Assembly: GCF_003030345.1 (NCBI RefSeq)
Contig: NZ_CP028158.1
Span: forward strand, 4,960,001 to 5,024,000
Reading direction: 5' to 3'
Length of the DNA: 64,000 bases
Source of the DNA: Plantactinospora sp. BC1
Lineage (GTDB): Bacteria; Actinomycetota; Actinomycetes; Mycobacteriales; Micromonosporaceae
The notes beneath the pieces are model-generated. The model was not told where the DNA came from. It worked only from the letters and a program-made list of their open reading frames with translations, and made no database searches. How positions within the stretch are numbered: the first letter of the stretch is position 1; the number at the start of each line of letters is the position of its first letter. A program made the translations under genes and the position numbers. This document shows, piece after piece, positions 51,806 through 61,500 of this stretch.

Positions 51806-53308
51806 ATGGCGAACGAGCCGGCGGAGATCTGGTTCCTGACGGGAAGCCAGTCGCTCTACGGCGAAGAGGTGCTCGAACAGGTCGCCGCACAGTCCCGCGA
51901 GGTGTGCCAGCGGCTCGCCGACGGTCTGCGGGCGCAGCCTCGCCTCGTCTGGAAGCCGGTGCTGACCACCGCCGACGCGATCCGCCGGACGTGTCTGGAC
52001 GCCACCGCCGAAGACCGGGTGGTCGGCGTCGTCGCCTGGATGCACACGTTCTCACCGGCGAAGATGTGGATCGCCGGCCTCTCCGCGCTCGGCAAGCCGC
52101 TGCTGCACCTGCACACCCAGGCCAACCGGTCGCTGCCCTGGACCGAGCTGGACATGGACTTCATGAACCTCAACCAGGCGGCACACGGCGACCGCGAGTT
52201 CGGGTACGTCCAGTCGCGGTTGGGGGTGGCCCGCAAGACCGTCGCGGGCTTCGCCGGCGATCCGGCGGTACACGAACGGGTCAGCGACTGGGCCCGCGCC
52301 GCGACCGGCGCCCGCGCCGCGCGGTCGCTGCGGATGGCCCGCTTCGGCGACAACATGCGGGACGTCGCCGTCACCGACGGCGACAAGGTCGGCGCCCAGG
52401 CGACGCTGGGGATCTCGGTCAACGCCTACGGGGTCAACGCACTCGTCGCGGCGGTCGACGAGGTCGCCGACGCGGACGTCACCCGGCTGGTCGCCGACTA
52501 CCAGGAGCGCTACGACGTCGTACCGGAACTGCGGCGCGGCGGCGAGCGGCACGCCGCCCTGCGCTACGGCGCCCGGATCGAACTCGGGCTCCGCCAGTTT
52601 CTCGTCGACGGCGGTTTCGACGCCTTCACCACCAACTTCGAGGACCTGGGCGGCCTGCGGCAACTTCCCGGCCTGGCCGTGCAGAACCTGATGGCCGACG
52701 GCTACGGCTTCGGCGGGGAGGGCGACTGGAAGACCGCCGCCCTGCTGCGCATCCTCAAGGTGGTCGCCGGGGACCGGCCGGGCGGGACCTCCTTCATGGA
52801 GGACTACACCTACCACTGGGGTCCGGGCGAGCCGAAGATCCTCGGCGCGCACATGCTGGAGGTCTGCCCCAGCATCGCCGCCACCCGACCGAGCCTGGAG
52901 ATCCACCCGCTGTCGATCGGTGACCGGGAGGACCCGGTGCGGCTGGTCTTCACCGCCGCACCCGGCCCGGGACTCGTCGTCGGCCTCGCCGACCTGGGCG
53001 GGCGGCTGCGGCTGACCGCCAACGAGATCGACCTGGTCGAGCCGGACGAGCCGCTGCCCCGGCTGCCGGTCGCCCGCGCGGTCTGGATCCCGCGTCCCGA
53101 CCTCGCCACCTCCGCCGAGTGCTGGCTCCTCGCCGGCGGCCCGCACCACACCGTACTCAGTACGGCGGTCGGTGCGGGGGCGCTCGTCGACTTCGCCGAC
53201 ATGTCCGGCGTCGAACTGCTCATGATCGACGCCCGGACCGACCACCGCTCGTTCGCCAACCACCTGCGCTGGAACAGCGGCTACCACCGCCTGGCGCAGC
53301 GGCTCTAG
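51806..53308 (+). CDS. araA: L-arabinose isomerase
   Basis: Cytoplasmic enzyme converting L-arabinose to L-ribulose, using Mn(II). 500 residues, the family norm. The N-terminus [20 protein letters not shown] (split with one gap residue) is diagnostic; [35 protein letters not shown] and [10 protein letters not shown] follow with the active-site Glu and His. ATG 51806 is preferred by family length; GTG 51800 with GGAG upstream is possible. First gene of the arabinose operon; araB and araD are not in the window. Confidence 0.96.
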   Translation: MANEPAEIWFLTGSQSLYGEEVLEQVAAQSREVCQRLADGLRAQPRLVWKPVLTTADAIRRTCLDATAEDRVVGVVAWMHTFSPAKMWIAGLSALGKPLLHLHTQANRSLPWTELDMDFMNLNQAAHGDREFGYVQSRLGVARKTVAGFAGDPAVHERVSDWARAATGARAARSLRMARFGDNMRDVAVTDGDKVGAQATLGISVNAYGVNALVAAVDEVADADVTRLVADYQERYDVVPELRRGGERHAALRYGARIELGLRQFLVDGGFDAFTTNFEDLGGLRQLPGLAVQNLMADGYGFGGEGDWKTAALLRILKVVAGDRPGGTSFMEDYTYHWGPGEPKILGAHMLEVCPSIAATRPSLEIHPLSIGDREDPVRLVFTAAPGPGLVVGLADLGGRLRLTANEIDLVEPDEPLPRLPVARAVWIPRPDLATSAECWLLAGGPHHTVLSTAVGAGALVDFADMSGVELLMIDARTDHRSFANHLRWNSGYHRLAQRL

Positions 53309-53370
53309 CCGCACCTCTACCGCACCAACAAGGAGAACGGCGCACATCCCACACGAATCCGAGGAGAATC

Positions 53371-54672
53371 ATGAAAAGAAGATCGGGCGGGCGGACCGTC
53401 CGGCGGTCCCTGGCCGGAGTCCTCGCGGCGACGCTGATCCTCAGCGCGACGGCGTGCGGTGACGACGGCCCGGGCGACCAGGGCGGCGTGGCCGAGGCCG
53501 GTCCCACCGGCGTCGACGACGGCAGCGAACTGACGCTCTGGACCCGGGCACCGCTGGAGAAGCAGGCGAAGCTGCTCGTCGAGGCGTACAACGCCGGTCA
53601 CCAGAACAAGGTCAAGCTGACCGTCGTCCCGAACGACGACTACGTCGCGAAGGTGGGCGCGGCGGCCGGCTCCGGCGGGCTGCCGGACCTCTTCGCCGCC
53701 GACATCGTCTACGTGCCGAACTGGGTCAACCAGGGACTCTTCCAGGATCTCAGCAGCAACATCGACGGTCTCGGCTTCAAGGACGCCATCAACAAGGGCC
53801 ACCTCTCGGCCGGTACCCAGGACGGCAAGGCGCACGTGCTGCCCTTCGTACTCGACCTGTCGATGCTGTTCTGGAACAAGCAGCTCTTCAAGGACGCCGG
53901 GCTGGACCCGGAGAAGGCCCCGGCGAACCTGGCGGAGTACGCCGCCGCCGCGAAGGCCGTCCAGGCCACCAGGAAGGCCGGCGTCTACGGCACGGCGGCC
54001 GGGCTGAACTGCGGCGGCTGCCTCGTCTTCACCTGGTTCCCGTCCATCTGGGCCAGCGGCGGCGAGGTGCTCAGCGAGGACGGCACCGAGGCGAGGCTGG
54101 CCGACCCGACCGCGCAGAAGGTGTACAGCACCTGGGCCGACCTGTGGAAGTCCGGCGCGGTCCTGCCCGCCTCGGCCGGCGAGACCGGGCCGACCTGGAC
54201 GGCGGCGTTCACCGAGGGCAAGGTCGGGCTGATGTTCTACCCGGCGACGCTGCTGTCGTCGACGCCGTTCGACGTCGGTGTCGCCGGCATCCCGGGCCCG
54301 GACGGCGGCGCCTCGACCTTCGTCGGCGGGGACGGCATCGGCGTCTCCAAGGACTCGAAGAAGGCCGCGCAGGCCTGGAACTTCCTGAGCTGGATGATGT
54401 CCGAGGAAGCCCAGGTGGAGGTGCTGGCCAAGAACAAGGACGTGGTGTCCCGCTCCGACCTGGCGAACAACAGGTACGCCGCCCAGGACCCCCGCCTCGT
54501 CACCATCAACGAGGTCGCCGGCAAGGGCGACACCCCGGTCGCACTCAACTTCCAGCAGGCGTTCAACGCACCGGGCAGCCCCTGGCTGACCCTGGTCCGC
54601 AACCAGGTGCTCAACGGCAGCGGGGACCTGGCGAAGGACAACAAGGAAATCACGGCGGTACTCCAGCAGTAG
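53371..54672 (+). CDS. Sugar ABC transporter substrate-binding lipoprotein
   Basis: Family-1-type extracellular solute-binding protein, 433 residues. Lipoprotein signal with lipobox LSATAC (Cys near residue 28), then the binding fold (ELTLWTRAPLEKQAKLLVEA; DLFAADIVYVPNWVNQG; GKAHVLPFVLDLSMLFWNKQ). Ribosome site GAGGAGAA before ATG 53371. It follows araA by 62 bp and precedes two permease genes. The ligand is most likely L-arabinose or an arabino-oligosaccharide, from context. Confidence 0.92.
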   Translation: MKRRSGGRTVRRSLAGVLAATLILSATACGDDGPGDQGGVAEAGPTGVDDGSELTLWTRAPLEKQAKLLVEAYNAGHQNKVKLTVVPNDDYVAKVGAAAGSGGLPDLFAADIVYVPNWVNQGLFQDLSSNIDGLGFKDAINKGHLSAGTQDGKAHVLPFVLDLSMLFWNKQLFKDAGLDPEKAPANLAEYAAAAKAVQATRKAGVYGTAAGLNCGGCLVFTWFPSIWASGGEVLSEDGTEARLADPTAQKVYSTWADLWKSGAVLPASAGETGPTWTAAFTEGKVGLMFYPATLLSSTPFDVGVAGIPGPDGGASTFVGGDGIGVSKDSKKAAQAWNFLSWMMSEEAQVEVLAKNKDVVSRSDLANNRYAAQDPRLVTINEVAGKGDTPVALNFQQAFNAPGSPWLTLVRNQVLNGSGDLAKDNKEITAVLQQ

Positions 54673-54692
54673 GCGGCGTCGCCGCGGGCGTG

Positions 54693-54721
54693 TGCCGGTC
54701 CGCCGCTGTGCGGACCCGGCA
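54693..54721 (+). terminator. Intercistronic hairpin after the binding-protein gene
   Basis: TGCCGGTCCGC / GCGGACCCGGCA with a 6-nt loop and one bulge. Such hairpins between binding-protein and permease genes commonly stabilise or partly end the message, giving more binding protein than permease. Confidence 0.55.
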
Positions 54722-54790
54722 TACGTCGGCCGCGCCGCACTCGCCAACCGTCGCCGGTCCGGCCCGTCGCCGATCGAACGAGGAGTTGTG

Positions 54791-55708
54791 ATGAACGTCA
54801 GCGCACCGGCCCGGCCACCCAGTGCGGCGAGGCCGGGCCCGGTCCGGCCCAGCCGACGGCAGGCCCTGCTCGGCTGGATCTACGCCACGCCGACCGCGGC
54901 ATTCGTGGTGGCGCTGTTCGTGGTGCCACTGCTGCTCGTGATCAAGATGTCGCTGTCCCGCTGGCCGTTGCTCAGCGGCGACCAGGGGATCAACGCGCCG
55001 GAGAACTTCACCAAGGCGGTCAACCACCGCTTCTTCACCGACTCGGTGGTCTTCACCCTCAAGTACACGGTGATCGCGACCGTACTGCTGCTCGCGCTCG
55101 GCCTGGGGATGGCCCTGCTGGTGCAGGAGTCCAGCCGGTGGAACAACCTGCTCCGGGCGTCCTTCCTGGTACCGAGCGCGCTCGGGCTGGCGTCGGCGTC
55201 CCTGCTGTTCTACGTGCTCTACTCGCCGTACGCGAGCCCGCTGGCGCCGGTGGTGGAGCGGCTCGGCATCACGTTCCTGGGCTCGCCGAACGCGGCGCTC
55301 TTCTCCACGGTGTTCCTCATCGTCTGGCGCTACGCCGGCTTCTACATGGTGCTGATGCTGGTCGGGTTGCAGAGCATCCCGGCGGACGTCTTCGAGGCGG
55401 CGCGGTCGGACGGGGCGACCCGCTGGCAGACGTTCCGGAGCGTCACCCTGCCGCTGCTCCGCCCGACGCTGGCGCTGACCACCGTGCTCTGCGTGACCGG
55501 CTCGCTGCTCGCCTTCGAGCAGTTCTACATCCTCACCAAGGGTGGCCCGGACAACAGCACCATCACGGTGGTCCAGCTCATCTACATGATCGCGTTCCAG
55601 GGGCAGAACGACCTCGGCGTCGCGGCGGCGCTCTCGGTCGTCGTGCTGGCGGCCCTGGTCCTCATCAACGCGCTGCAACTGCGCGCCTTCCGGTCCGAGG
55701 AGAACTGA
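54791..55708 (+). CDS. Sugar ABC transporter permease (MalF-type)
   Basis: Inner-membrane permease of 305 residues with six predicted helices. EAA loop EAARSDGATRWQTFRSVTLP (the contact to the ATPase) lies around residue 206-225. Ribosome site AGGAG before ATG 54791. Part of the importer with the preceding binding protein and following permease. No ATPase gene is present; actinomycetes often use a shared MsiK-type ATPase encoded elsewhere. Confidence 0.92.
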   Translation: MNVSAPARPPSAARPGPVRPSRRQALLGWIYATPTAAFVVALFVVPLLLVIKMSLSRWPLLSGDQGINAPENFTKAVNHRFFTDSVVFTLKYTVIATVLLLALGLGMALLVQESSRWNNLLRASFLVPSALGLASASLLFYVLYSPYASPLAPVVERLGITFLGSPNAALFSTVFLIVWRYAGFYMVLMLVGLQSIPADVFEAARSDGATRWQTFRSVTLPLLRPTLALTTVLCVTGSLLAFEQFYILTKGGPDNSTITVVQLIYMIAFQGQNDLGVAAALSVVVLAALVLINALQLRAFRSEEN

Positions 55709-55712
55709 CGCC

Positions 55713-56627
55713 ATGACCGTCGATTCCAGGCCCACCCGGGCCGCGGTGGCGGGGCCGCCCCGGCCGCCGGAGCGGGTGCCGAGCAGGCCGAGGCCGCGCG
55801 GCCTCACCATCGCCGGTGTCGCCTTCCGGACGCCCTACTGGGTCTTCACCGGAGCGGTGGCGGTGATCTTCCTCTTTCCGCTGGTCTGGACCGCCGTCGC
55901 CTCGGTCTCCCCGCAGGCGGGCACCAACCAGGTGACCGGATGGGGCTTCGGCAACTACACGACCCTCGCCGACTACCAGGCCGGGGTGTGGCGCTACCTC
56001 GCCAACTCGGCGTTCGTCTCGCTGCTGACGGTCGCGCTCACGCTGCTGGTCTCACTGCTCGGCGGGTACGCCTTCGCCCGGTTCCGCTTCCCCGGCCGGA
56101 ACCTCCTCTTCCTGCTCACCCTGGCCATCCTGATGGTGCCGTACGCGACCCTGCTCATCCCGCTCTACGTCCTGCTCAACGAGGTCGGGCTGGCGAACTC
56201 GCTGGTCGGTGTCGCCCTGGTGCTCACCATGTTCCAGTTGCCGTTCTCCACCTTCCTGATGCGCATCTCCTTCGAGGCGGTGCCGCGCGAACTCGACGAG
56301 GCGGCGAAGGTCGACGGCTGCTCGTCGTTCAGCGCGCTGTGGCGGGTACTGATCCCGGCGGTCAAGCCGGGCCTGATCACCGTGGGACTCTTCGCGTTCC
56401 TCGCCGCCTGGAACGACTTCATGGCGCCGCTGATCCTGATCAACGACTCCGAGCGGATGACGCTGCCGCTCGCCGTCTCCAACCTTCGCGGCCAGGTGCA
56501 GGGCGTCGTCGACTACGGCGCGACGGAAGCCGGCGTCGTCGTGCTGGCGCTTCCGTGCGTCGTGCTGTTCCTGCTGCTCCAACGACACTACGTGCGCGGA
56601 TTCATGTCCGGCGCACTGAAGGGATGA
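55713..56627 (+). CDS. Sugar ABC transporter permease (MalG-type)
   Basis: 304-residue inner-membrane permease with six predicted helices and EAA loop DEAAKVDGCSSFSALWRVLI around 193-213. It starts 4 bp after the first permease gene and ends in an ATGA overlap with the GH127 gene, so permease and hydrolase are coupled. Second half of the importer channel. Confidence 0.92.
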   Translation: MTVDSRPTRAAVAGPPRPPERVPSRPRPRGLTIAGVAFRTPYWVFTGAVAVIFLFPLVWTAVASVSPQAGTNQVTGWGFGNYTTLADYQAGVWRYLANSAFVSLLTVALTLLVSLLGGYAFARFRFPGRNLLFLLTLAILMVPYATLLIPLYVLLNEVGLANSLVGVALVLTMFQLPFSTFLMRISFEAVPRELDEAAKVDGCSSFSALWRVLIPAVKPGLITVGLFAFLAAWNDFMAPLILINDSERMTLPLAVSNLRGQVQGVVDYGATEAGVVVLALPCVVLFLLLQRHYVRGFMSGALKG

Positions 56628-58555
56628 CCATGGCACCCAGCGCCTCCACGGCGGCCCCCGTCCTGCCGAGCCGAGGGCGGCTCCGGCCGCTCGGACTGGA
56701 CGAGGTCCGCATCACCGGCGGCTTCTGGGCCGAACGTCAGTCCGTCAACGCGGCGGCCAGTCTCGACCACATCGGGCACTGGCTCGAACGGGAGGGCTGG
56801 ATCCGCAACTTCGACCTGGTGGCCGACGGCGGCGACCTGGCCGGGGGGCGCCGGGGGCGGGAGTTCTCCGACTCGGAGGTCTACAAGTTCCTGGAGGCGA
56901 TGGCCTGGGAGATCGGTCGCAGCGACGACCCGGGACTGGAGGCGAGGTTCCGCGCCGTGGTGCGCCGGGTGGGTCGGGCCCAGGACGCCGACGGCTACCT
57001 GAACACCAAGTTCGGTCACCCCGGCCAGCCGCCGCGCTGGTCGGACCTGCGCTGGGGCCACGAGCTCTACTGCGTCGGCCACCTGCTCCAGGCCGCCGTC
57101 GCGCGGGCGCGTACCCGCCCGGACGCGGACGACGGGCTGGTGGCGATCGCCCGGCGGGCCGCCGACAACGTCTGCCGGACCTTCGGGCCGGACGGCATCG
57201 ACGGCCTCTGCGGGCACCCGGAGATCGAGCCCGCGCTGGCGGAGTTCGGCCGGGTCACCGGGGACGACCGCTACCTCGACCAGGCGGCGCTCTTCGTCGA
57301 GCGGCGCGGCCACGGCCGGCTCGGCGACGTGGAGTGGCGCCGGGAGTACTTCCAGGACGAGACCCCGGTACGCCAGGCGACGGCGCTGCGCGGGCATGCG
57401 GTCCGGGCGAACTACCTCGCCGCCGGTGCGGTCGACGTCGCCACCGAGACCGACGACCCCGGCCTGCTCAAGGCGGTACGCGACCAGTGGCGGACTGCGG
57501 TGGCCCGGCGCACGTACGTCACCGGTGGACAGGGCTCCCGGCACCAGGACGAGGCGTTCGGTGAGGACTGGGTGCTGCCACCCGACCGCGCCTACTCGGA
57601 GACCTGTGCCGGGGTCGGGTCGGTGATGCTGGCCTGGCGGCTGCTGCTCGCCTGCGGCGACTCCGGGTACGCCGACCTGATCGAGCGGACGCTCTTCAAC
57701 GTGGTGTCGACGTCACCGGCGGCCGACGGGCGGAGCTTCTTCTACACCAACACGCTGCACCGGCGGGAGCCCGGGACGGTCCCGGACGACGACCGGCCGA
57801 GCATCCGGGCCGCCGCCGCGCAGCGGGCCCCCTGGTACGAGGTGTCGTGCTGCCCGACGAACGTGGCCCGCACCCTGGCCAGCCTGGCGGCGTACGTCGC
57901 GACCACCGACGACGAGGGCCTCCAACTGCACCAGTACGCCTCCGGTACGGTCGTGCACCGCCCGGTGGACGGGGCGGAGCGGCGGATCACCGTCAGCACC
58001 GGTTACCCGGCGGACGGGGAGATCCGGGTGCGGGTCGACGACGGTGGCGACGGCCGTCCGTGGACGCTGGCGCTGCGGGTGCCGGGCTGGGCGGAGCAGG
58101 GCGCGACGCTGACCATCGACGGCGAGACCCGGCCGGTACGCCCCGGCTACGCCACCGAGCGGCGGGTCTGGCGGGCCGGCGACGAGGTGGTGTTGCGGCT
58201 GCCCATGGCGCCCCGGTTCAGCCACCCGGACCCGCGCATCGACGCGGTCCGGGGCTGCGTCGCCGTGGAACGCGGCCCGCTGGTGTACGCGGTGGAGTCG
58301 GTGGACCTGCCGGGGGGCGGGAGCGTCGACGAACTCCGGGTCGACCTGAGCCGGCCACCCGGCATGGCGGGCAGCCGGGTGGTGGTGAACTGCCGGCGCC
58401 TCGACCCGCCCGACCGGGACTGGCCCTACGGCGGCGTCGGGGCCGGGCCGGTGCACGGGGCGGCGGGGAACCTCGTCGAGGTTCCGCTGGTCCCGTACCA
58501 CGCCTGGGCCAACCGTGGACCGTCCACCATGCGGGTCTGGATCCCGACGAGCTGA
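56624..58555 (+). CDS. GH127 beta-L-arabinofuranosidase
   Basis: Releases L-arabinose from beta-linked arabinofuranosides, such as those on plant hydroxyproline-rich glycoproteins. 643 residues, no signal peptide, so it acts on imported oligosaccharides. The (alpha/alpha)6 barrel carries the zinc-Cys site: Glu326 and Cys328 (YSETCAG) and Cys409-Cys410 (VSCCPTN), equivalent to Glu338, Cys340, Cys417 and Cys418 of the Bifidobacterium enzyme HypBA1; Cys409 is the likely nucleophile. ATG 56624 overlaps the permease stop; ATG 56630 is possible and has better ribosome-site spacing. Confidence 0.93.
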   Translation: MTMAPSASTAAPVLPSRGRLRPLGLDEVRITGGFWAERQSVNAAASLDHIGHWLEREGWIRNFDLVADGGDLAGGRRGREFSDSEVYKFLEAMAWEIGRSDDPGLEARFRAVVRRVGRAQDADGYLNTKFGHPGQPPRWSDLRWGHELYCVGHLLQAAVARARTRPDADDGLVAIARRAADNVCRTFGPDGIDGLCGHPEIEPALAEFGRVTGDDRYLDQAALFVERRGHGRLGDVEWRREYFQDETPVRQATALRGHAVRANYLAAGAVDVATETDDPGLLKAVRDQWRTAVARRTYVTGGQGSRHQDEAFGEDWVLPPDRAYSETCAGVGSVMLAWRLLLACGDSGYADLIERTLFNVVSTSPAADGRSFFYTNTLHRREPGTVPDDDRPSIRAAAAQRAPWYEVSCCPTNVARTLASLAAYVATTDDEGLQLHQYASGTVVHRPVDGAERRITVSTGYPADGEIRVRVDDGGDGRPWTLALRVPGWAEQGATLTIDGETRPVRPGYATERRVWRAGDEVVLRLPMAPRFSHPDPRIDAVRGCVAVERGPLVYAVESVDLPGGGSVDELRVDLSRPPGMAGSRVVVNCRRLDPPDRDWPYGGVGAGPVHGAAGNLVEVPLVPYHAWANRGPSTMRVWIPTS

Positions 58556-58583
58556 CCGCGCCAACCCCCACCAGGAGGACGAG

Positions 58584-61500
58584 ATGAGCAACAGACGTAC
58601 CAGGAGGGCGCCCACCTGGGCCGCGCTCGCCGCGCTCGTCGTGGCGGGGGTGGTCGGCCCGCCCTCGCCCGCGCACGCCGCACCCCCGGTCCTGCCGGGC
58701 AACGAGGGCGACGTGGGTGTCTACACCGACGGGCAGCACCACGCGATGGAGATCGGTGACCCCGTCTACACGAACGTCGCGGAGGTGGCCGAGCAGCTCA
58801 AGCCGGGCGTGCCGTTCACCGCGTCCAGCATGTACCAGTCGATCTTCGACAGGGATCTCGCGGCCGGCGGCACGGACTACTACCTCGACCGGGTGCTGGG
58901 GGTGCGCGGCACGCTCGGCTCGGCGGTGTTGATGACCCGGGGCCGTTCGCTCTACCTGCGCGGGGCCAGCAACAGCAACTTCTCCGTGATGGGCTTCGCC
59001 GGCAACACCTTCGTCGGCGGCCCCAACAACCTCGGCAACCTCTACACCGTCACCGTGCCGGGGCAGACGGTCACCGAGGTCGGCGCCGACCGGTTCAACG
59101 CGCCCAGCCACGCCAGGGGTCGCTACACGATCGGCAGCACCGGGGTCACCGCCGAGCTGACCAAGTTCATCACCTACGACAACGTCGCGGTCACCGCGAT
59201 CAACCTCGGCAACCCGGGTGCGGAGGCGGCGACCTTCACCGTCCGCGCCGCGTCGCCGCTGGCCACCCAGGCCGGCGAGGGGGCCGCCGAACTCACCGGC
59301 ACCCGCACCATCACCAGCGGCGCCAACAACGGCCTCGTCGACACCGCCTGGAACACCGTCCGGGTCGACCTCACCGGCGCCGGCTTCACCCGCAGCGGCA
59401 GCAACCTGGACCGGGAGGTCACCGTGCCGGCCGGCGGCACGGTCTCGCTCTCCGTCGTCGGCGCCGTCTCCTCGGCGACCCTGCCGGAGACGGTGCCGAG
59501 CTACCGGCGGTACGCCGCGATGCCCGCGGGCGAGGCGGTCCGGACCGGGATCACCGACTTCAACCGCCGCTGGGCGCAGGACGTGCCGTACGTCGACGTC
59601 CCCGACCCGGCCCTGGAAAAGGCGATCGTCTACCGGTGGTGGGGCGAGCGCTACAACAGCCTGGACGCGAACGCGCCCGGCCACGTCTACCAGTACCCGA
59701 CGACGATCGAGGGGGTGAACCTCTACCAGAACTCGGTGGCGCTGACCCAGCCGATGCACCTCCAGGACACCAAGTGGCTGCGTACCCCCTACCTGCCGTA
59801 CGGGCAGATCCTCAACATCGGTGAACTCTCCGGCTCCTCGGCGTTCCTGGACAGCCCCGGGCACACGAGCTGGAACAACCACTACTCGCAGTACCTCGGC
59901 ACCGCCGGGCTGGAGGCGTACAACGTGCACGGCGGCGGGGCGGAGATCGCCCGGAAGTTCGCCGGCTACTTCGAGGGCGACGGTGTCGGGCAGCTCGAAC
60001 ACTACGACGGCAACGACGACAAGCTGATCGCCTACGACACCAACTACATGCCGGGCAACGACGCCGACGCGATCTCGTTCGGCTTCCCGAAGGCGAACGC
60101 CGGGGCACCCGGAGCGCGGACGATCGAGCGCCCGGAGTCGGCGTACGTCTGGGGTGCCTTCGACGCGGCCCGGCAACTGCACCAGATCGCCGGCAGCGAC
60201 CAGGCCAAGGTCGACCAGATGGCGGCCAGCGCCAACGCGATCCGGGACGCGATCCTCGGCCGACTGTGGAGCCCGGACATGCGGATGTTCCTGGCCGGCA
60301 CGTCGCACGGCGCCACCAGCGCGGCCAGCTCCAACGGCCGGCCGAACCCGTTGCCGGAGTCGGCCCGCACGCTGATCCCGGCGAAGGAGTCGAACCTCTA
60401 CGACGTCTACGCCGAGAACCTGATCCCGTTCGACCAGTGGCAGTCCTACGTCGACGGGTTCCGCTTCCTCACCTACGGCGACAACTTCCCGATCTTCCCG
60501 TTCTACACCGCCAACCAGTACGACCGGGCGGCGTACGGGATCGGCGGTTCCAACAACTTCTCGAACATCAACTTCACGGTGCAGTATCGCGGGGTCCGCT
60601 CGGCGCTACGGCACTACGACCCGGAGCAGAAGTACATCACCCCGGAGTACGCCAAGCGGCTGCTGGACTGGATGGCCTGGAGCATCTACCCGAACGCGGA
60701 CGTGCGGGCGCCGAACCAGGCCGAGTACTACTCCAACTGGAACCCGACGACGAAGACCTACAACCGGAACAACCCCAACCACGTGATGCTCGGCAACATG
60801 AGCTACATCTTCGTCGAGGACATGGCGGGGCTCCAGCCGCGCTCCGACGACAAGATCGAGCTGTGGCCGATCAACTTCGGCTACGACCACTTCATGGTCA
60901 ACAACCTGCGCTACCACGGGCAGGACGTCACCGTCGTCTGGGACCCGGACGGCACGAAGTACGGCCTCGGCGCCGGCTACAGCCTCTTCCTCAACGGCGA
61001 GCGGAAGGTCAGCACCGACCGGCTCGGCAAGCTCAGCTACGACCCGAACACCAACCAGGTGCAGGCCGAGCCGGGCGTGACCGTCACCTTCACCGCCGCC
61101 ACCGGGACCGACTTCCCGAGCGCGGTGGAGACCCCGGTGCAGGACGACCGCGTCGTCGGATATCTCAAGACGGCCGGCATCGACCTCACCGAGGACGCGC
61201 CGAATCTGGCGACCGGTGCCGAGCTGCGCTCCTCCTACACCCAGCAGGGCGTCCGGCCGACGCCGTGGCGGCAGTTCCACACGCCCGGCTGGAGCAGCAC
61301 CTCGATGAACCACACACCGGGTGCGATCAAGGAGACCGAGCGGCCGGTCTCGCTGGCCGCGGTGACCGACGGCGTCACCGCGAACGAACCGTACTGGGGC
61401 AACTACGGCACCACCGACCGGAACGGCTACGTCGAACTCGACCTCGGGGCGGCGAGGTCCTTCGACAACGTGAAGGTCTTCTTCGTCAGTGACCGGCAGG

